Source: an uncultured Cryptobacterium sp. (GTDB lineage Bacteria; Actinomycetota; Coriobacteriia; Coriobacteriales; Eggerthellaceae). Taken from it: a DNA stretch of 11,055 nucleotides. The notes beneath the pieces were generated by a model that was given only the letters and a program-made list of their open reading frames with translations, ran no database searches and had not been told where the DNA came from. Below, piece after piece: positions 6,077 to 11,055 of the stretch; position 1 is the first letter of the stretch; every line of letters begins with the position of its first letter. The stretch is taken from positions 1 through 11,055 of the forward strand of contig USIG01000052.1 in NCBI GenBank assembly GCA_900554685.1, in the 5' to 3' direction. The translations under genes were made by a program, and so were the position numbers.

Positions 6077-6145
6077 ATCTAGTAAAAAGATAGACTATGG
6101 CTTACGTTGATGGCGCAAGCGTGAGGTGAGGCAAGGATAGAAGCA

Positions 6146-7360
6146 ATGGAGAACGTATATTTAGATAATGCGGCGACCACGCAGGTGCGCCCCGAGGTAG
6201 TGCAAAAAATGCTGCCGTATTTTACAGAATGCTTTGGGAACCCTTCTTCGATTTACGATCTAGCTCAGCAGGCCTTTGATGCTGTTGCTGAAGCGCGTGG
6301 AATCATCGCAAGTGCTCTTGGCGTTGACGATACTGAGATATTCTTCACAAGCGGAGGTAGCGAATCTGATAATTGGGCTATTAAAGGCGTGGCTCATGCG
6401 AATGCTCATAAAGGCCGTCATATCGTTACGACAAGTATTGAGCATCATGCTGTTTTGCATAGCTGTCAGGCTCTTGAACGCGAAGGGTTTGAAGTGACCT
6501 ATTTGCCTGTTGATGAAAACGGACTTGTTTCGCCGGAGGAATTCGAAGCAGCTCTTCGTCCTGATACCGTGCTCGCGACGGTTATGTTTGCCAATAATGA
6601 AATTGGCACCATTCAACCTATTACTCAACTTGCACAAATTGCCCATAACCATAACGTTTTGTTCCACACCGATGCAGTTCAAGCGTTTGGGCATGAGGTT
6701 CTTACGATAGATGATCTTGGAGTTGATTTACTTTCGGCTTCAGGACATAAGTTTTATGGACCTAAAGGAGTAGGGTTTCTTTATATTCGGCGAGGTACCA
6801 AAATTGCCAATCTTATCGATGGCGGGCAGCAAGAGCGCGGTCGCCGAGCTAGCACTGAAAATGTTTCAGGTATTGTAGGGCTAGGAGAAGCGTGTCGTTT
6901 GGCTTTGTCGGAGTGCGCCTTCGAACACGAGCGTCAGCGAGCGCTTCGCGATCATGCTATCAAACGTATTTTGGATGAGATTCCTTTTGCGCGACTTAAC
7001 GGAGATGCTTTTCATCGCTTAGCAAATAACATTAATGTTTCGTTTGAGTTCATCGAAGGGGAGGGAATTATCCTTCAGATGGCAATGCGTGGCGTATGTG
7101 TTTCTAGTGGCTCTGCCTGTACTTCCGGCTCTCTTGATCCTAGTCATGTTTTGCTTGCTATTGGTCTTCCTCATGAAATTGCTCATGGATCAGTGCGCAT
7201 GACTTTAGGACGCACAACAACCGCTGAGCAGATGGATTATGCGGTTGACTGCTTAGTGGAGACAGTAGCAAACTTGCGTGCTATGAGTCCTCTATACGAG
7301 GATTTTGAGTGGGGCGTTACTGATTCTCTTGTTCATCCACAGGATAAGCCTGCTGCATAG
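6146..7360 (+). CDS. iscS: Cysteine desulfurase IscS/NifS
   Basis: This 404-residue class V aminotransferase-fold PLP enzyme takes sulfur from L-cysteine as a persulfide and passes it to the scaffold protein for Fe-S cluster assembly. The sequence shows the opening YLDNAATT (5-12), the family motif FTSGGSESDN (66-75) and IEHHA (about 97-101). The PLP lysine is in SGHKFYGPKG (Lys202) and the persulfide cysteine in SSGSACTSG (Cys325), near the E. coli IscS positions 206 and 328. The mobile cysteine loop is of the IscS/NifS type rather than the short SufS type. An AAGGA lies 8 nt upstream of the ATG. The gene is divergent from the Rrf2 regulator and followed by iscU with a 120-nt gap. Its length and motifs are normal. 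The last 25 or so residues form a non-conserved tail. Confidence 0.97.
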   Translation: MENVYLDNAATTQVRPEVVQKMLPYFTECFGNPSSIYDLAQQAFDAVAEARGIIASALGVDDTEIFFTSGGSESDNWAIKGVAHANAHKGRHIVTTSIEHHAVLHSCQALEREGFEVTYLPVDENGLVSPEEFEAALRPDTVLATVMFANNEIGTIQPITQLAQIAHNHNVLFHTDAVQAFGHEVLTIDDLGVDLLSASGHKFYGPKGVGFLYIRRGTKIANLIDGGQQERGRRASTENVSGIVGLGEACRLALSECAFEHERQRALRDHAIKRILDEIPFARLNGDAFHRLANNINVSFEFIEGEGIILQMAMRGVCVSSGSACTSGSLDPSHVLLAIGLPHEIAHGSVRMTLGRTTTAEQMDYAVDCLVETVANLRAMSPLYEDFEWGVTDSLVHPQDKPAA

Positions 7361-7380
7361 CTGAGATGATTAAAGCTCAT

Positions 7381-7407
7381 CAAAGAAGCTCGCCAAGAAC
7401 TTCTTTG
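7381..7407 (+). other. Hairpin in the iscS-iscU intergenic region
   Basis: A perfect 8-bp inverted repeat, CAAAGAAG (7381-7388) and CTTCTTTG (7400-7407), has an 11-nt loop. It lies in the 120-nt gap between iscS and iscU. It is not followed by a T-run, so it is more likely an mRNA processing or stability element, or chance, than a terminator. Confidence 0.35.
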
Positions 7408-7480
7408 TGGCAGGCTGTTTACTTTCGATCAAGGCAAAACTTCAACCATCTTTTATCTCTTAAGAAAGAAGGATAGCGCT

Positions 7481-7912
7481 ATGGCAATGAACTATTCAGA
7501 AAAAGTAATCGATCATTCCTTACATCCTCGCAATGTGGGCGAAATTACCAATCCAAGCGGTTGTGGTACGGTAGGTAATGCGGTTTGTGGTGACATCATG
7601 CGCGTGTACTTGGATATTGATGACAATCAGGTAATCCAAGACGCAAAGTTTAAAACGTTTGGGTGTGGCGCTGCGATTGCTACTAGCTCAATGGCAACGA
7701 TTCTTATCAAGGGCAAAACAGTACAGCAAGCACTTGAAGTAACCAATAAAGCTGTTATGGAGGCATTAGATGGGCTGCCTCCGGTCAAGGTGCATTGTTC
7801 CCTTTTAGCTGAAGAAGCTATTCATGCGGCGTTATGGGATTATGCCGAGCGCAATGGTATTACCATTGAAGGACTGGAAAGACCCAAGCAGGATATCAGT
7901 GAACATGAGTAA
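7481..7912 (+). CDS. iscU: Fe-S cluster assembly scaffold IscU (NifU N-terminal-like)
   Basis: This 143-residue protein is the scaffold on which 2Fe-2S clusters are built from sulfur delivered by IscS. Three ligand cysteines are present: Cys36 in NAVCGD with Asp38, Cys62 in FGCGAA, and Cys106 in VKVHCS with His105 and Lys103. The LPPVKVHC segment matches the HscA-binding loop of IscU. The gap of 44 residues between the second and third cysteine is that of IscU/NifU; SufU has an insertion here, so SufU is unlikely. GAAGGA lies 7 nt before the ATG. No hscA, hscB or ferredoxin gene follows; a terminator does. The operon is therefore a minimal iscS-iscU pair. Confidence 0.96.
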   Translation: MAMNYSEKVIDHSLHPRNVGEITNPSGCGTVGNAVCGDIMRVYLDIDDNQVIQDAKFKTFGCGAAIATSSMATILIKGKTVQQALEVTNKAVMEALDGLPPVKVHCSLLAEEAIHAALWDYAERNGITIEGLERPKQDISEHE

Positions 7913-7931
7913 AAAAGCACGGATCTATAAA

Positions 7932-7965
7932 AGTGGCGCAGTTTAGATCTGCGCCACTGTTTTTT
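7932..7965 (+). terminator. Rho-independent terminator of iscS-iscU
   Basis: A perfect 10-bp GC-rich stem, AGTGGCGCAG (7932-7941) and CTGCGCCACT (7949-7958), has a 7-nt loop. It is followed by G and six T residues (7960-7965). It lies about 20 nt after the iscU stop. Confidence 0.95.
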
Positions 7966-8015
7966 GTTGTATGAGCGAAGAGATAGCTTTTAAAAGAGAA
8001 GGCTTCTTAAGGGAG

Positions 8016-8582
8016 TTAATCTTCAAGAAGAGCATCAAGCTCGTGACGCCGTTTGATGGCGCTATAAACGAAGTAAGTGGTTGCTGCGAATGCTATCAGG
8101 AATGCCATAATAAAGAAAACAGCTCCCAATGCTAAGTCGCCGAACCAAGCTACCTGGTCGATTCCCACTATTTGTATTTCAGCGATAATTCGCATGCCGC
8201 TTGCGAGAGCGCCAACTATTACACCGCAAAAAAGCGAAAGAAGTAAAACAAAATCCCATGGAATGTGATCAATTTCTGCAAATCGTTTTCTGCTCGATAT
8301 GAATCCTGATTTTGCTTGCATGGTAATAGAAGTAATACTTGCGGCGATGATGGTGATAATTAAGATAAATTGAGCAGCTAATAGGCCATTTTCCCCGGTA
8401 GGAGTAAAGATACGATGCCCGGTTGTGGTGGCAACCTGATCGAGCATAAGGATATAGTAAAGGCACAAAGCCGACCCAATAAAAAGAATGGTACTTGAAA
8501 CCTTCATTGCTTTGTTTTCTTCTGCTTCAAGTCGCTCATCTTTTGGGCCCATTATTTCGTTCCATTTAGTAGTGAAAAACAT
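8016..8582 (-). CDS. Four-helix membrane protein of unknown function paired with an XRE regulator
   Basis: The product has 188 residues from the ATG at 8580-8582. That start has GGAG 7 nt upstream, overlapping the stop region of the regulator gene. A longer in-frame reading to 8720 would overlap the regulator and is rejected. Hydrophobic segments at about 28-47, 67-88, 110-130 and 147-176 predict four transmembrane helices, with positive ends (SSRKRF, KRRHE) suggesting cytoplasmic loops. The N-terminal GPKDERLEAEENKAMK before the first helix resembles small membrane proteins often encoded next to short Cro/CI regulators (DUF6773-like), but I cannot confirm the family. No catalytic motif is visible. 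Co-transcription with the regulator gene is very likely (10-nt gap). Confidence 0.8.
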   Translation of the reverse strand: MFFTTKWNEIMGPKDERLEAEENKAMKVSSTILFIGSALCLYYILMLDQVATTTGHRIFTPTGENGLLAAQFILIITIIAASITSITMQAKSGFISSRKRFAEIDHIPWDFVLLLSLFCGVIVGALASGMRIIAEIQIVGIDQVAWFGDLALGAVFFIMAFLIAFAATTYFVYSAIKRRHELDALLED

Positions 8583-8592
8583 AAGACAACTC

Positions 8593-8793
8593 CTATTCCC
8601 AGAAAAGATCATTGAGCGTTTTGCCGAGCGTTTTGCAAATTGCTGTGCAAAGCTTAAGGCTTGGGTTGTATCGTCCTGCCTCAATAAGTCCAATGGTCTG
8701 ACGGGTTGCTCCAACCGCATCAGCTAATTGCTGCTGCGAGAGTCCGACTTGTATACGGGCAGATCGCATACGTTCGTTTTTCTCACCTTCCAA
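8593..8793 (-). CDS. Small XRE (Cro/CI) family transcriptional regulator
   Basis: The protein is 66 residues and consists almost entirely of a helix-turn-helix domain. The run QVGLSQQQLADAVGATRQTI (about 15-34) gives the two helices of the HTH, followed by GLIEAGRYNPSL and a closing LGKTLNDLFW. This is the compact regulator type commonly paired with a membrane protein. The start is read as TTG (8791-8793), four bases after AAAGGAGG; related proteins have a few residues before the MRSAR segment, which supports it. The alternative ATG eight codons later has a poorer ribosome binding site. A perfect 12-bp inverted repeat at 8823-8860 just upstream is the probable autoregulatory operator. The signal sensed is unknown. 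Confidence 0.9.
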   Translation of the reverse strand: MEGEKNERMRSARIQVGLSQQQLADAVGATRQTIGLIEAGRYNPSLKLCTAICKTLGKTLNDLFWE

Positions 8794-8822
8794 AAATCCT
8801 CCTTTAAAGAAAGCGTTTTAGA

Positions 8823-8860
8823 AATGCAATATATATTTGACATGACAATTATATATTGCA
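8823..8860. promoter_or_regulatory. Long inverted repeat, probable operator of the XRE-membrane protein operon
   Basis: The arms ATGCAATATATA (8823-8834) and TATATATTGCAT (8849-8860) are perfect 12-bp inverted repeats around a 14-nt centre containing TTGACATGACAA. The element is 30-67 nt upstream of the XRE start, where a promoter is expected, and TATAAT-like strings occur on the minus strand inside it. It is AT-rich with no T-run, so binding by a dimeric or tetrameric repressor is likelier than termination. The HxlR gene ends about 40 nt to its right. Confidence 0.6.
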
Positions 8861-8901
8861 TGATTAGCTTGTCGGAGTCAATCATTTTAAAGTTGGCTTT
8901 A

Positions 8902-9234
8902 TTAAAGGCGATTATTGTCGCCCCACTCGCACATGCCATCAAGTATGGGAATAAGAGATTTGCCTCGTTCTGTTAGGCTGTATTCTACTTTTGGAGGTAT
9001 TTGAGGGTATTCTTCTCGATGAACAAGCTGATCAGCTTCAAGTTCCTTTAAGTTTGCCGAAAGTGTTTTGTAAGAAATATTACCTATGTAACGTTTCATT
9101 TCATTAAATCGTACTACGCCAAACTCCATCAATGTATAGAGGATAGTCATCTTGTATTTGCCGTTTATGAGCGAAAGCGTATAGCTAAAACCTGTTGATC
9201 CTAAGTTTTCGTTAGAGATACATCGTTTACTCAT
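8902..9234 (-). CDS. HxlR-family (DUF24) redox-type transcriptional regulator
   Basis: The product has 110 residues from the ATG at 9232-9234, which has AAAGGA 8 nt upstream; an upstream start 11 codons earlier lacks support. It is a winged helix protein of the HxlR family, seen in INGKYKMTILYTL (23-35), RFNEMKRYIGNISYKTLSANLKELEADQLV (42-71) and the wing YPQIPPKVEYSLTERGKSL (76-94). Cys5 at the N-terminus matches the position of the redox-sensing cysteine in relatives such as YodB; a second cysteine is Cys102. Such proteins sense quinones, electrophiles or disulfide stress and typically repress adjacent reductase genes. The divergent neighbour at 9408 is an NAD(P)H/FMN-type reductase, fitting that pattern. 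The inducer is unknown. Confidence 0.92.
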   Translation of the reverse strand: MSKRCISNENLGSTGFSYTLSLINGKYKMTILYTLMEFGVVRFNEMKRYIGNISYKTLSANLKELEADQLVHREEYPQIPPKVEYSLTERGKSLIPILDGMCEWGDNNRL

Positions 9235-9255
9235 AGTGCTTTCCTTTAGGTAAGT

Positions 9256-9268
9256 ATTGAACTTCAAT
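9256..9268. promoter_or_regulatory. Small perfect palindrome, possible HxlR operator
   Basis: ATTGAACTTCAAT is a perfect 6-1-6 palindrome 22 nt upstream of the HxlR ATG in the divergent intergenic region. Flanking AAGTA (9252-9256) and TACTT (9274-9278) half-sites form a second, wider dyad around it. HxlR proteins usually bind within their divergent promoter region, so this is a candidate autoregulatory site. Confidence 0.4.
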
Positions 9269-9286
9269 GTGCGTACTTGTTCTTAG

Positions 9287-9314
9287 TTGAGTGTATCAAA
9301 TAATAAGGTATTAG
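9287..9314 (+). promoter_or_regulatory. Candidate promoter of the flavoprotein gene
   Basis: TTGAGT (9287-9292) and TATTAG (9309-9314) are separated by 16 nt, about 35 nt before the possible leader ORF and 95 nt before the flavoprotein start. The match to consensus is moderate. Confidence 0.35.
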
Positions 9315-9348
9315 ATAAAAGGTTACTCAATGTATAAGGAGCATACCG

Positions 9349-9405
9349 ATGGCTGTCAGTTGGCAGCGAAACTTGCCGATACTATCTAAATTTCAGGAGG
9401 CGTAG
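9349..9405 (+). CDS. Possible 18-residue leader peptide upstream of the flavoprotein gene
   Basis: An ATG at 9349-9351 has AAGGAG 7 nt upstream and opens an 18-codon frame, MAVSWQRNLPILSKFQEA. Its TAG (9403-9405) lies 2 nt before the flavoprotein ATG, so its last codons contain the flavoprotein ribosome binding site (AGGAGG). This arrangement would couple translation of the two. It could be a regulatory leader, a real small protein, or chance; the peptide has no run of a single amino acid that would suggest classical attenuation. Confidence 0.4.
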   Translation: MAVSWQRNLPILSKFQEA

Positions 9406-9407
9406 CA

Positions 9408-9962
9408 ATGAGCAAGAAAATTGTGATCCTAAATGGCAGTCCTCGAAAGAGTGGGAATACTTCTGCTCTCGTTAAAGCATTTACCAAAGGAGCGCAGAGT
9501 GCCGAGAACACGGTAGTCGAGTTTTTCCTGGATCAAATGGATATTCACGGTTGTAAGGGATGCTTTGGCGGACATAGTAGCAAAGAGTGCCCCTGTGCTC
9601 AGAAAGATGATATGACTCAGATTTATTCTGCAATAAAAGACTGTGAGGTAGTCGTGCTGGCCACTCCGCTTTATTACTGGACTATAAGCGGGCAGCTTAA
9701 AACAGCGCTCGACCGTTTATTTGCTCTTGAAGAGGGTGATGGTAATTTACTTCGAGGAAACGGTCGTTCATGTGCGCTACTCATGGCAGCGGAAGGCCAT
9801 GGTTTTGAGGATGTTGTTACTTACTTTGACCACCTGATGGAGCATCTTGGATGGGAAAACCTCGGGCATGTTCTTGCAGGTGGCAATATGGAAGTCGATG
9901 ATATTACAGGAAAGGCTGAGCTGGATGAAGCCTACAAATTAGGAGCATCCATCTGCTTGTAA
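9408..9962 (+). CDS. Flavodoxin-fold NAD(P)H-dependent FMN reductase family protein
   Basis: The 184-residue protein has the FMN phosphate loop NGSPRKSGNTS (9-19) and the flavin-contacting ATPLYYWTISGQLK segment. It also has the LDRLFAL run usual in this reductase family. A strong CAGGAGG 8 nt upstream fixes the start. Cysteines occur as C49-x2-C52-x8-C61-x-C63 before QKDDM. The third cysteine of the iron-sulfur flavoprotein motif (expected at residue 55) is a glycine, so a 4Fe-4S cluster like that proposed for the paralogue at 4119-4697 is less likely. It probably reduces quinones, nitro or azo compounds, or flavin in the cytoplasm. The adjacent divergent HxlR regulator suggests induction by electrophile or oxidant stress. 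The substrate is unknown. Confidence 0.9.
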   Translation: MSKKIVILNGSPRKSGNTSALVKAFTKGAQSAENTVVEFFLDQMDIHGCKGCFGGHSSKECPCAQKDDMTQIYSAIKDCEVVVLATPLYYWTISGQLKTALDRLFALEEGDGNLLRGNGRSCALLMAAEGHGFEDVVTYFDHLMEHLGWENLGHVLAGGNMEVDDITGKAELDEAYKLGASICL

Positions 9963-10002
9963 ATGTGAGATACTCAAAGCGGTATATATTCAGCTGTTTT
10001 CC

Positions 10003-10040
10003 AGAAAGGTGTGTTTTCTTTGGATAGCGCACCTTTCTTT
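10003..10040 (+). terminator. Probable terminator of the flavoprotein gene
   Basis: A 9-bp perfect stem AGAAAGGTG (10003-10011) and CACCTTTCT (10030-10038) is extended by a wobble pair and one more pair. The 3' arm runs into TTTGTC. The U-tract is short and interrupted, so readthrough into the DUF169 gene is possible. Confidence 0.6.
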
Positions 10041-10074
10041 GTCGGTATGAAAAACATGCCAAGAGGGGTTAAAA

Positions 10075-10887
10075 ATGCATTACACCATTCAAGATTTATT
10101 GCATTTGGAGTTGGAACCAGTAGGTATTTTTTATTGTAATGAGGCTCCTGCTCATGCGCTCACCTTGCGAAAGGATAAGCGAAATTGTGTCGCTGATATG
10201 CTTATGGGAGCGGCTCGTGGAAGGACTATCACAATAAACGAGGAGACTTGCAGCTGTGCTGGAGGTGCTGTGGGTCTAGGTTTTGGGGATGCTTTTACGA
10301 GAAGAAACCATCCAACTCGCTATTTGTTGTCAACAGGAATGGCTCAGGTGCCTGAGGGTGAAGAGGTAAAACTACCACCTCATATGCAAGAAGGTGAGCG
10401 TTTCTTTGTCGATCCCTGTGTTACTGATTATTGGAAAAGCGCTTTGCCGTTCGGAGATTATCAAGGAAAGCAGGTAGTTTTTGCTCCTGCTGCAGATTGG
10501 CCAGAAGATGTGGCTCCGGATCTTGTCTGTTTGTTTGTAAATCCTGACCAGGTATCAGCACTTGTTTCTATGGCTGGTTTTAGATCCGGAAGGAGACTCG
10601 AGGCTATAGCTCCTTTTGGTGCGGCATGTCATTCGCTTATATATGCATTAGAGCAAGCTACCTCTGCGGATCCTAAAATGGTATTGGGTTATTTTGATGT
10701 ATCTCAGCGAGCGAAAATACCTGCAAATTTGCTTACGGTTACGTTTCCTTATTCGCTCTTTGCTCGCTTTGAAGAAGATGCTGATAAGGGATGTTTAAGC
10801 TCGCATGCGTGGGCCGATCTGATGAAAAAGAGAGCGGCTCAAACAGATGAGCTAGGCTCCAAAAGTGGGACGGGCAATAAAAAGTGA
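10075..10887 (+). CDS. DUF169 family protein
   Basis: The protein is 270 residues with GAGGGG 7 nt upstream of the ATG. It opens with LLHLELEPVGIFY, the usual DUF169 N-terminus. It then shows the family's cysteine-bearing core: Cys38 in RNCVADMLMGAARGRTI, and Cys59/Cys61 in EETCSCAGGAVGLGFGD (56-72). Later features are CLFVNPDQV (about 152-160), GRRLEAIAPFGAACHSL (about 172-188, Cys185) and a C-terminal FPYSLFARFEEDAD. No signal peptide or membrane helix is seen, so it is cytosolic. The family has no firmly established function; the conserved cysteines suggest metal or cluster binding, as inference. The last 20 residues are a polar, probably disordered tail. It stands between two terminators, so it is probably transcribed alone or by readthrough from the flavoprotein gene. 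Confidence 0.92.
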   Translation: MHYTIQDLLHLELEPVGIFYCNEAPAHALTLRKDKRNCVADMLMGAARGRTITINEETCSCAGGAVGLGFGDAFTRRNHPTRYLLSTGMAQVPEGEEVKLPPHMQEGERFFVDPCVTDYWKSALPFGDYQGKQVVFAPAADWPEDVAPDLVCLFVNPDQVSALVSMAGFRSGRRLEAIAPFGAACHSLIYALEQATSADPKMVLGYFDVSQRAKIPANLLTVTFPYSLFARFEEDADKGCLSSHAWADLMKKRAAQTDELGSKSGTGNKK

Positions 10888-10933
10888 TACAACTATAAAA
10901 ACTGTAAAAGTTGTTGAGCAGTTCTTGTTGAAT

Positions 10934-10964
10934 GACCTCGGTACAACACCGAGGTCGTTTCTTT
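10934..10964 (+). terminator. Rho-independent terminator after the DUF169 gene
   Basis: A perfect 9-bp GC-rich stem, GACCTCGGT (10934-10942) and ACCGAGGTC (10948-10956), has a 5-nt loop. It is followed by GTTTCTTT. It lies 47 nt after the DUF169 stop. Confidence 0.9.
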
Positions 10965-11021
10965 AGACGTGCTTGATATTGTCGTGCATTTTGAATTTCA
11001 GCGTAGGAGTTTGTATATCAA

Positions 11022-11053
11022 GTCAAGTGTCTTGACACCTGACTATACGGTGG
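11022..11053 (+). promoter_or_regulatory. Possible promoter/operator at the right edge, cut by the window
   Basis: GTCAAG-TGT-CTTGAC (11022-11036) is a perfect 6-3-6 palindrome. A consensus -35 TTGACA (11032-11037) is overlapped by a CACC/GGTG dyad (11036-11039 and 11049-11052). A -35 followed by a dyad in the spacer recalls promoters controlled by MerR-family activators. The -10 box would be beyond the window, so this is tentative. Confidence 0.3.
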
Positions 11054-11055
11054 TA

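Noticed and set aside
6260..6694. 144-codon open frame antisense to iscS
   Set aside because: iscS is certain, and long antisense frames are common opposite such genes.
8583..8720. N-terminal extension of the membrane protein gene to 8720
   Set aside because: It would overlap most of the XRE regulator gene; the ATG at 8580-8582 has a good ribosome binding site.

Overview
The window is an ordinary-looking stretch of bacterial chromosome with compact genes, short intergenic gaps, clear AGGAGG-type ribosome binding sites and mid-range GC (roughly 45% by eye). The gene set suggests an anaerobic, host-associated bacterium: a clostridial-type 7alpha-hydroxysteroid dehydrogenase homologue, a stand-alone IscS/IscU pair divergent from an Rrf2 regulator, Fe-S/FMN flavoproteins, cyclophilin-like proteins and a DUF169 protein. 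A moderate-GC member of the Coriobacteriia (for example the Atopobiaceae) or a Clostridia relative would fit. This placement is inference from gene content only. I see no tRNA, rRNA, CRISPR array, transposase or phage gene.

Layout. Positions 1-738 (minus) hold the N-terminal two thirds of a glycerate kinase that runs off the left edge. After a gap with a minus-strand terminator comes a short-chain dehydrogenase (1083-1880, minus) closest to 7alpha-hydroxysteroid dehydrogenases. Next, all on the minus strand, are a TrmB-like tRNA methyltransferase (2033-2866) and a glyoxalase I-like VOC protein (2957-3325). A strong, possibly bidirectional terminator lies at 3477-3515.

Positions 3556-5991 (minus) carry a five-gene block, read from right to left. 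It starts with an Rrf2-family regulator bearing three cysteines and a small unrecognised protein. A 25-bp perfect palindrome follows. Then come three tightly packed genes: a cytosolic cyclophilin-like protein, a flavoprotein with an iron-sulfur-flavoprotein cysteine motif, and a lipoprotein ending in a second cyclophilin-like domain. The Rrf2 gene diverges from iscS-iscU (6146-7912, plus), which ends at a textbook terminator. A natural model is that the Rrf2 protein senses Fe-S status and controls cluster assembly on one side, and perhaps the flavoprotein module on the other.

The right third holds a small XRE regulator with a four-helix membrane protein (8016-8793, minus). Beside it is a redox-type HxlR regulator with an N-terminal cysteine (8902-9234, minus), divergent from a second NAD(P)H/FMN flavoprotein (9408-9962, plus). 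That flavoprotein gene may be preceded by an 18-residue leader peptide. A DUF169 protein (10075-10887, plus) and its terminator follow. The last bases look like the start of another promoter with dyad symmetry.

The best candidate for something undescribed is the cyclophilin-like / Fe-S flavoprotein / cyclophilin-like lipoprotein operon with its palindrome and Rrf2 neighbour. Smaller points are the TrmB-like enzyme with an altered signature and a C-terminal extension, and the leader-peptide ORF.
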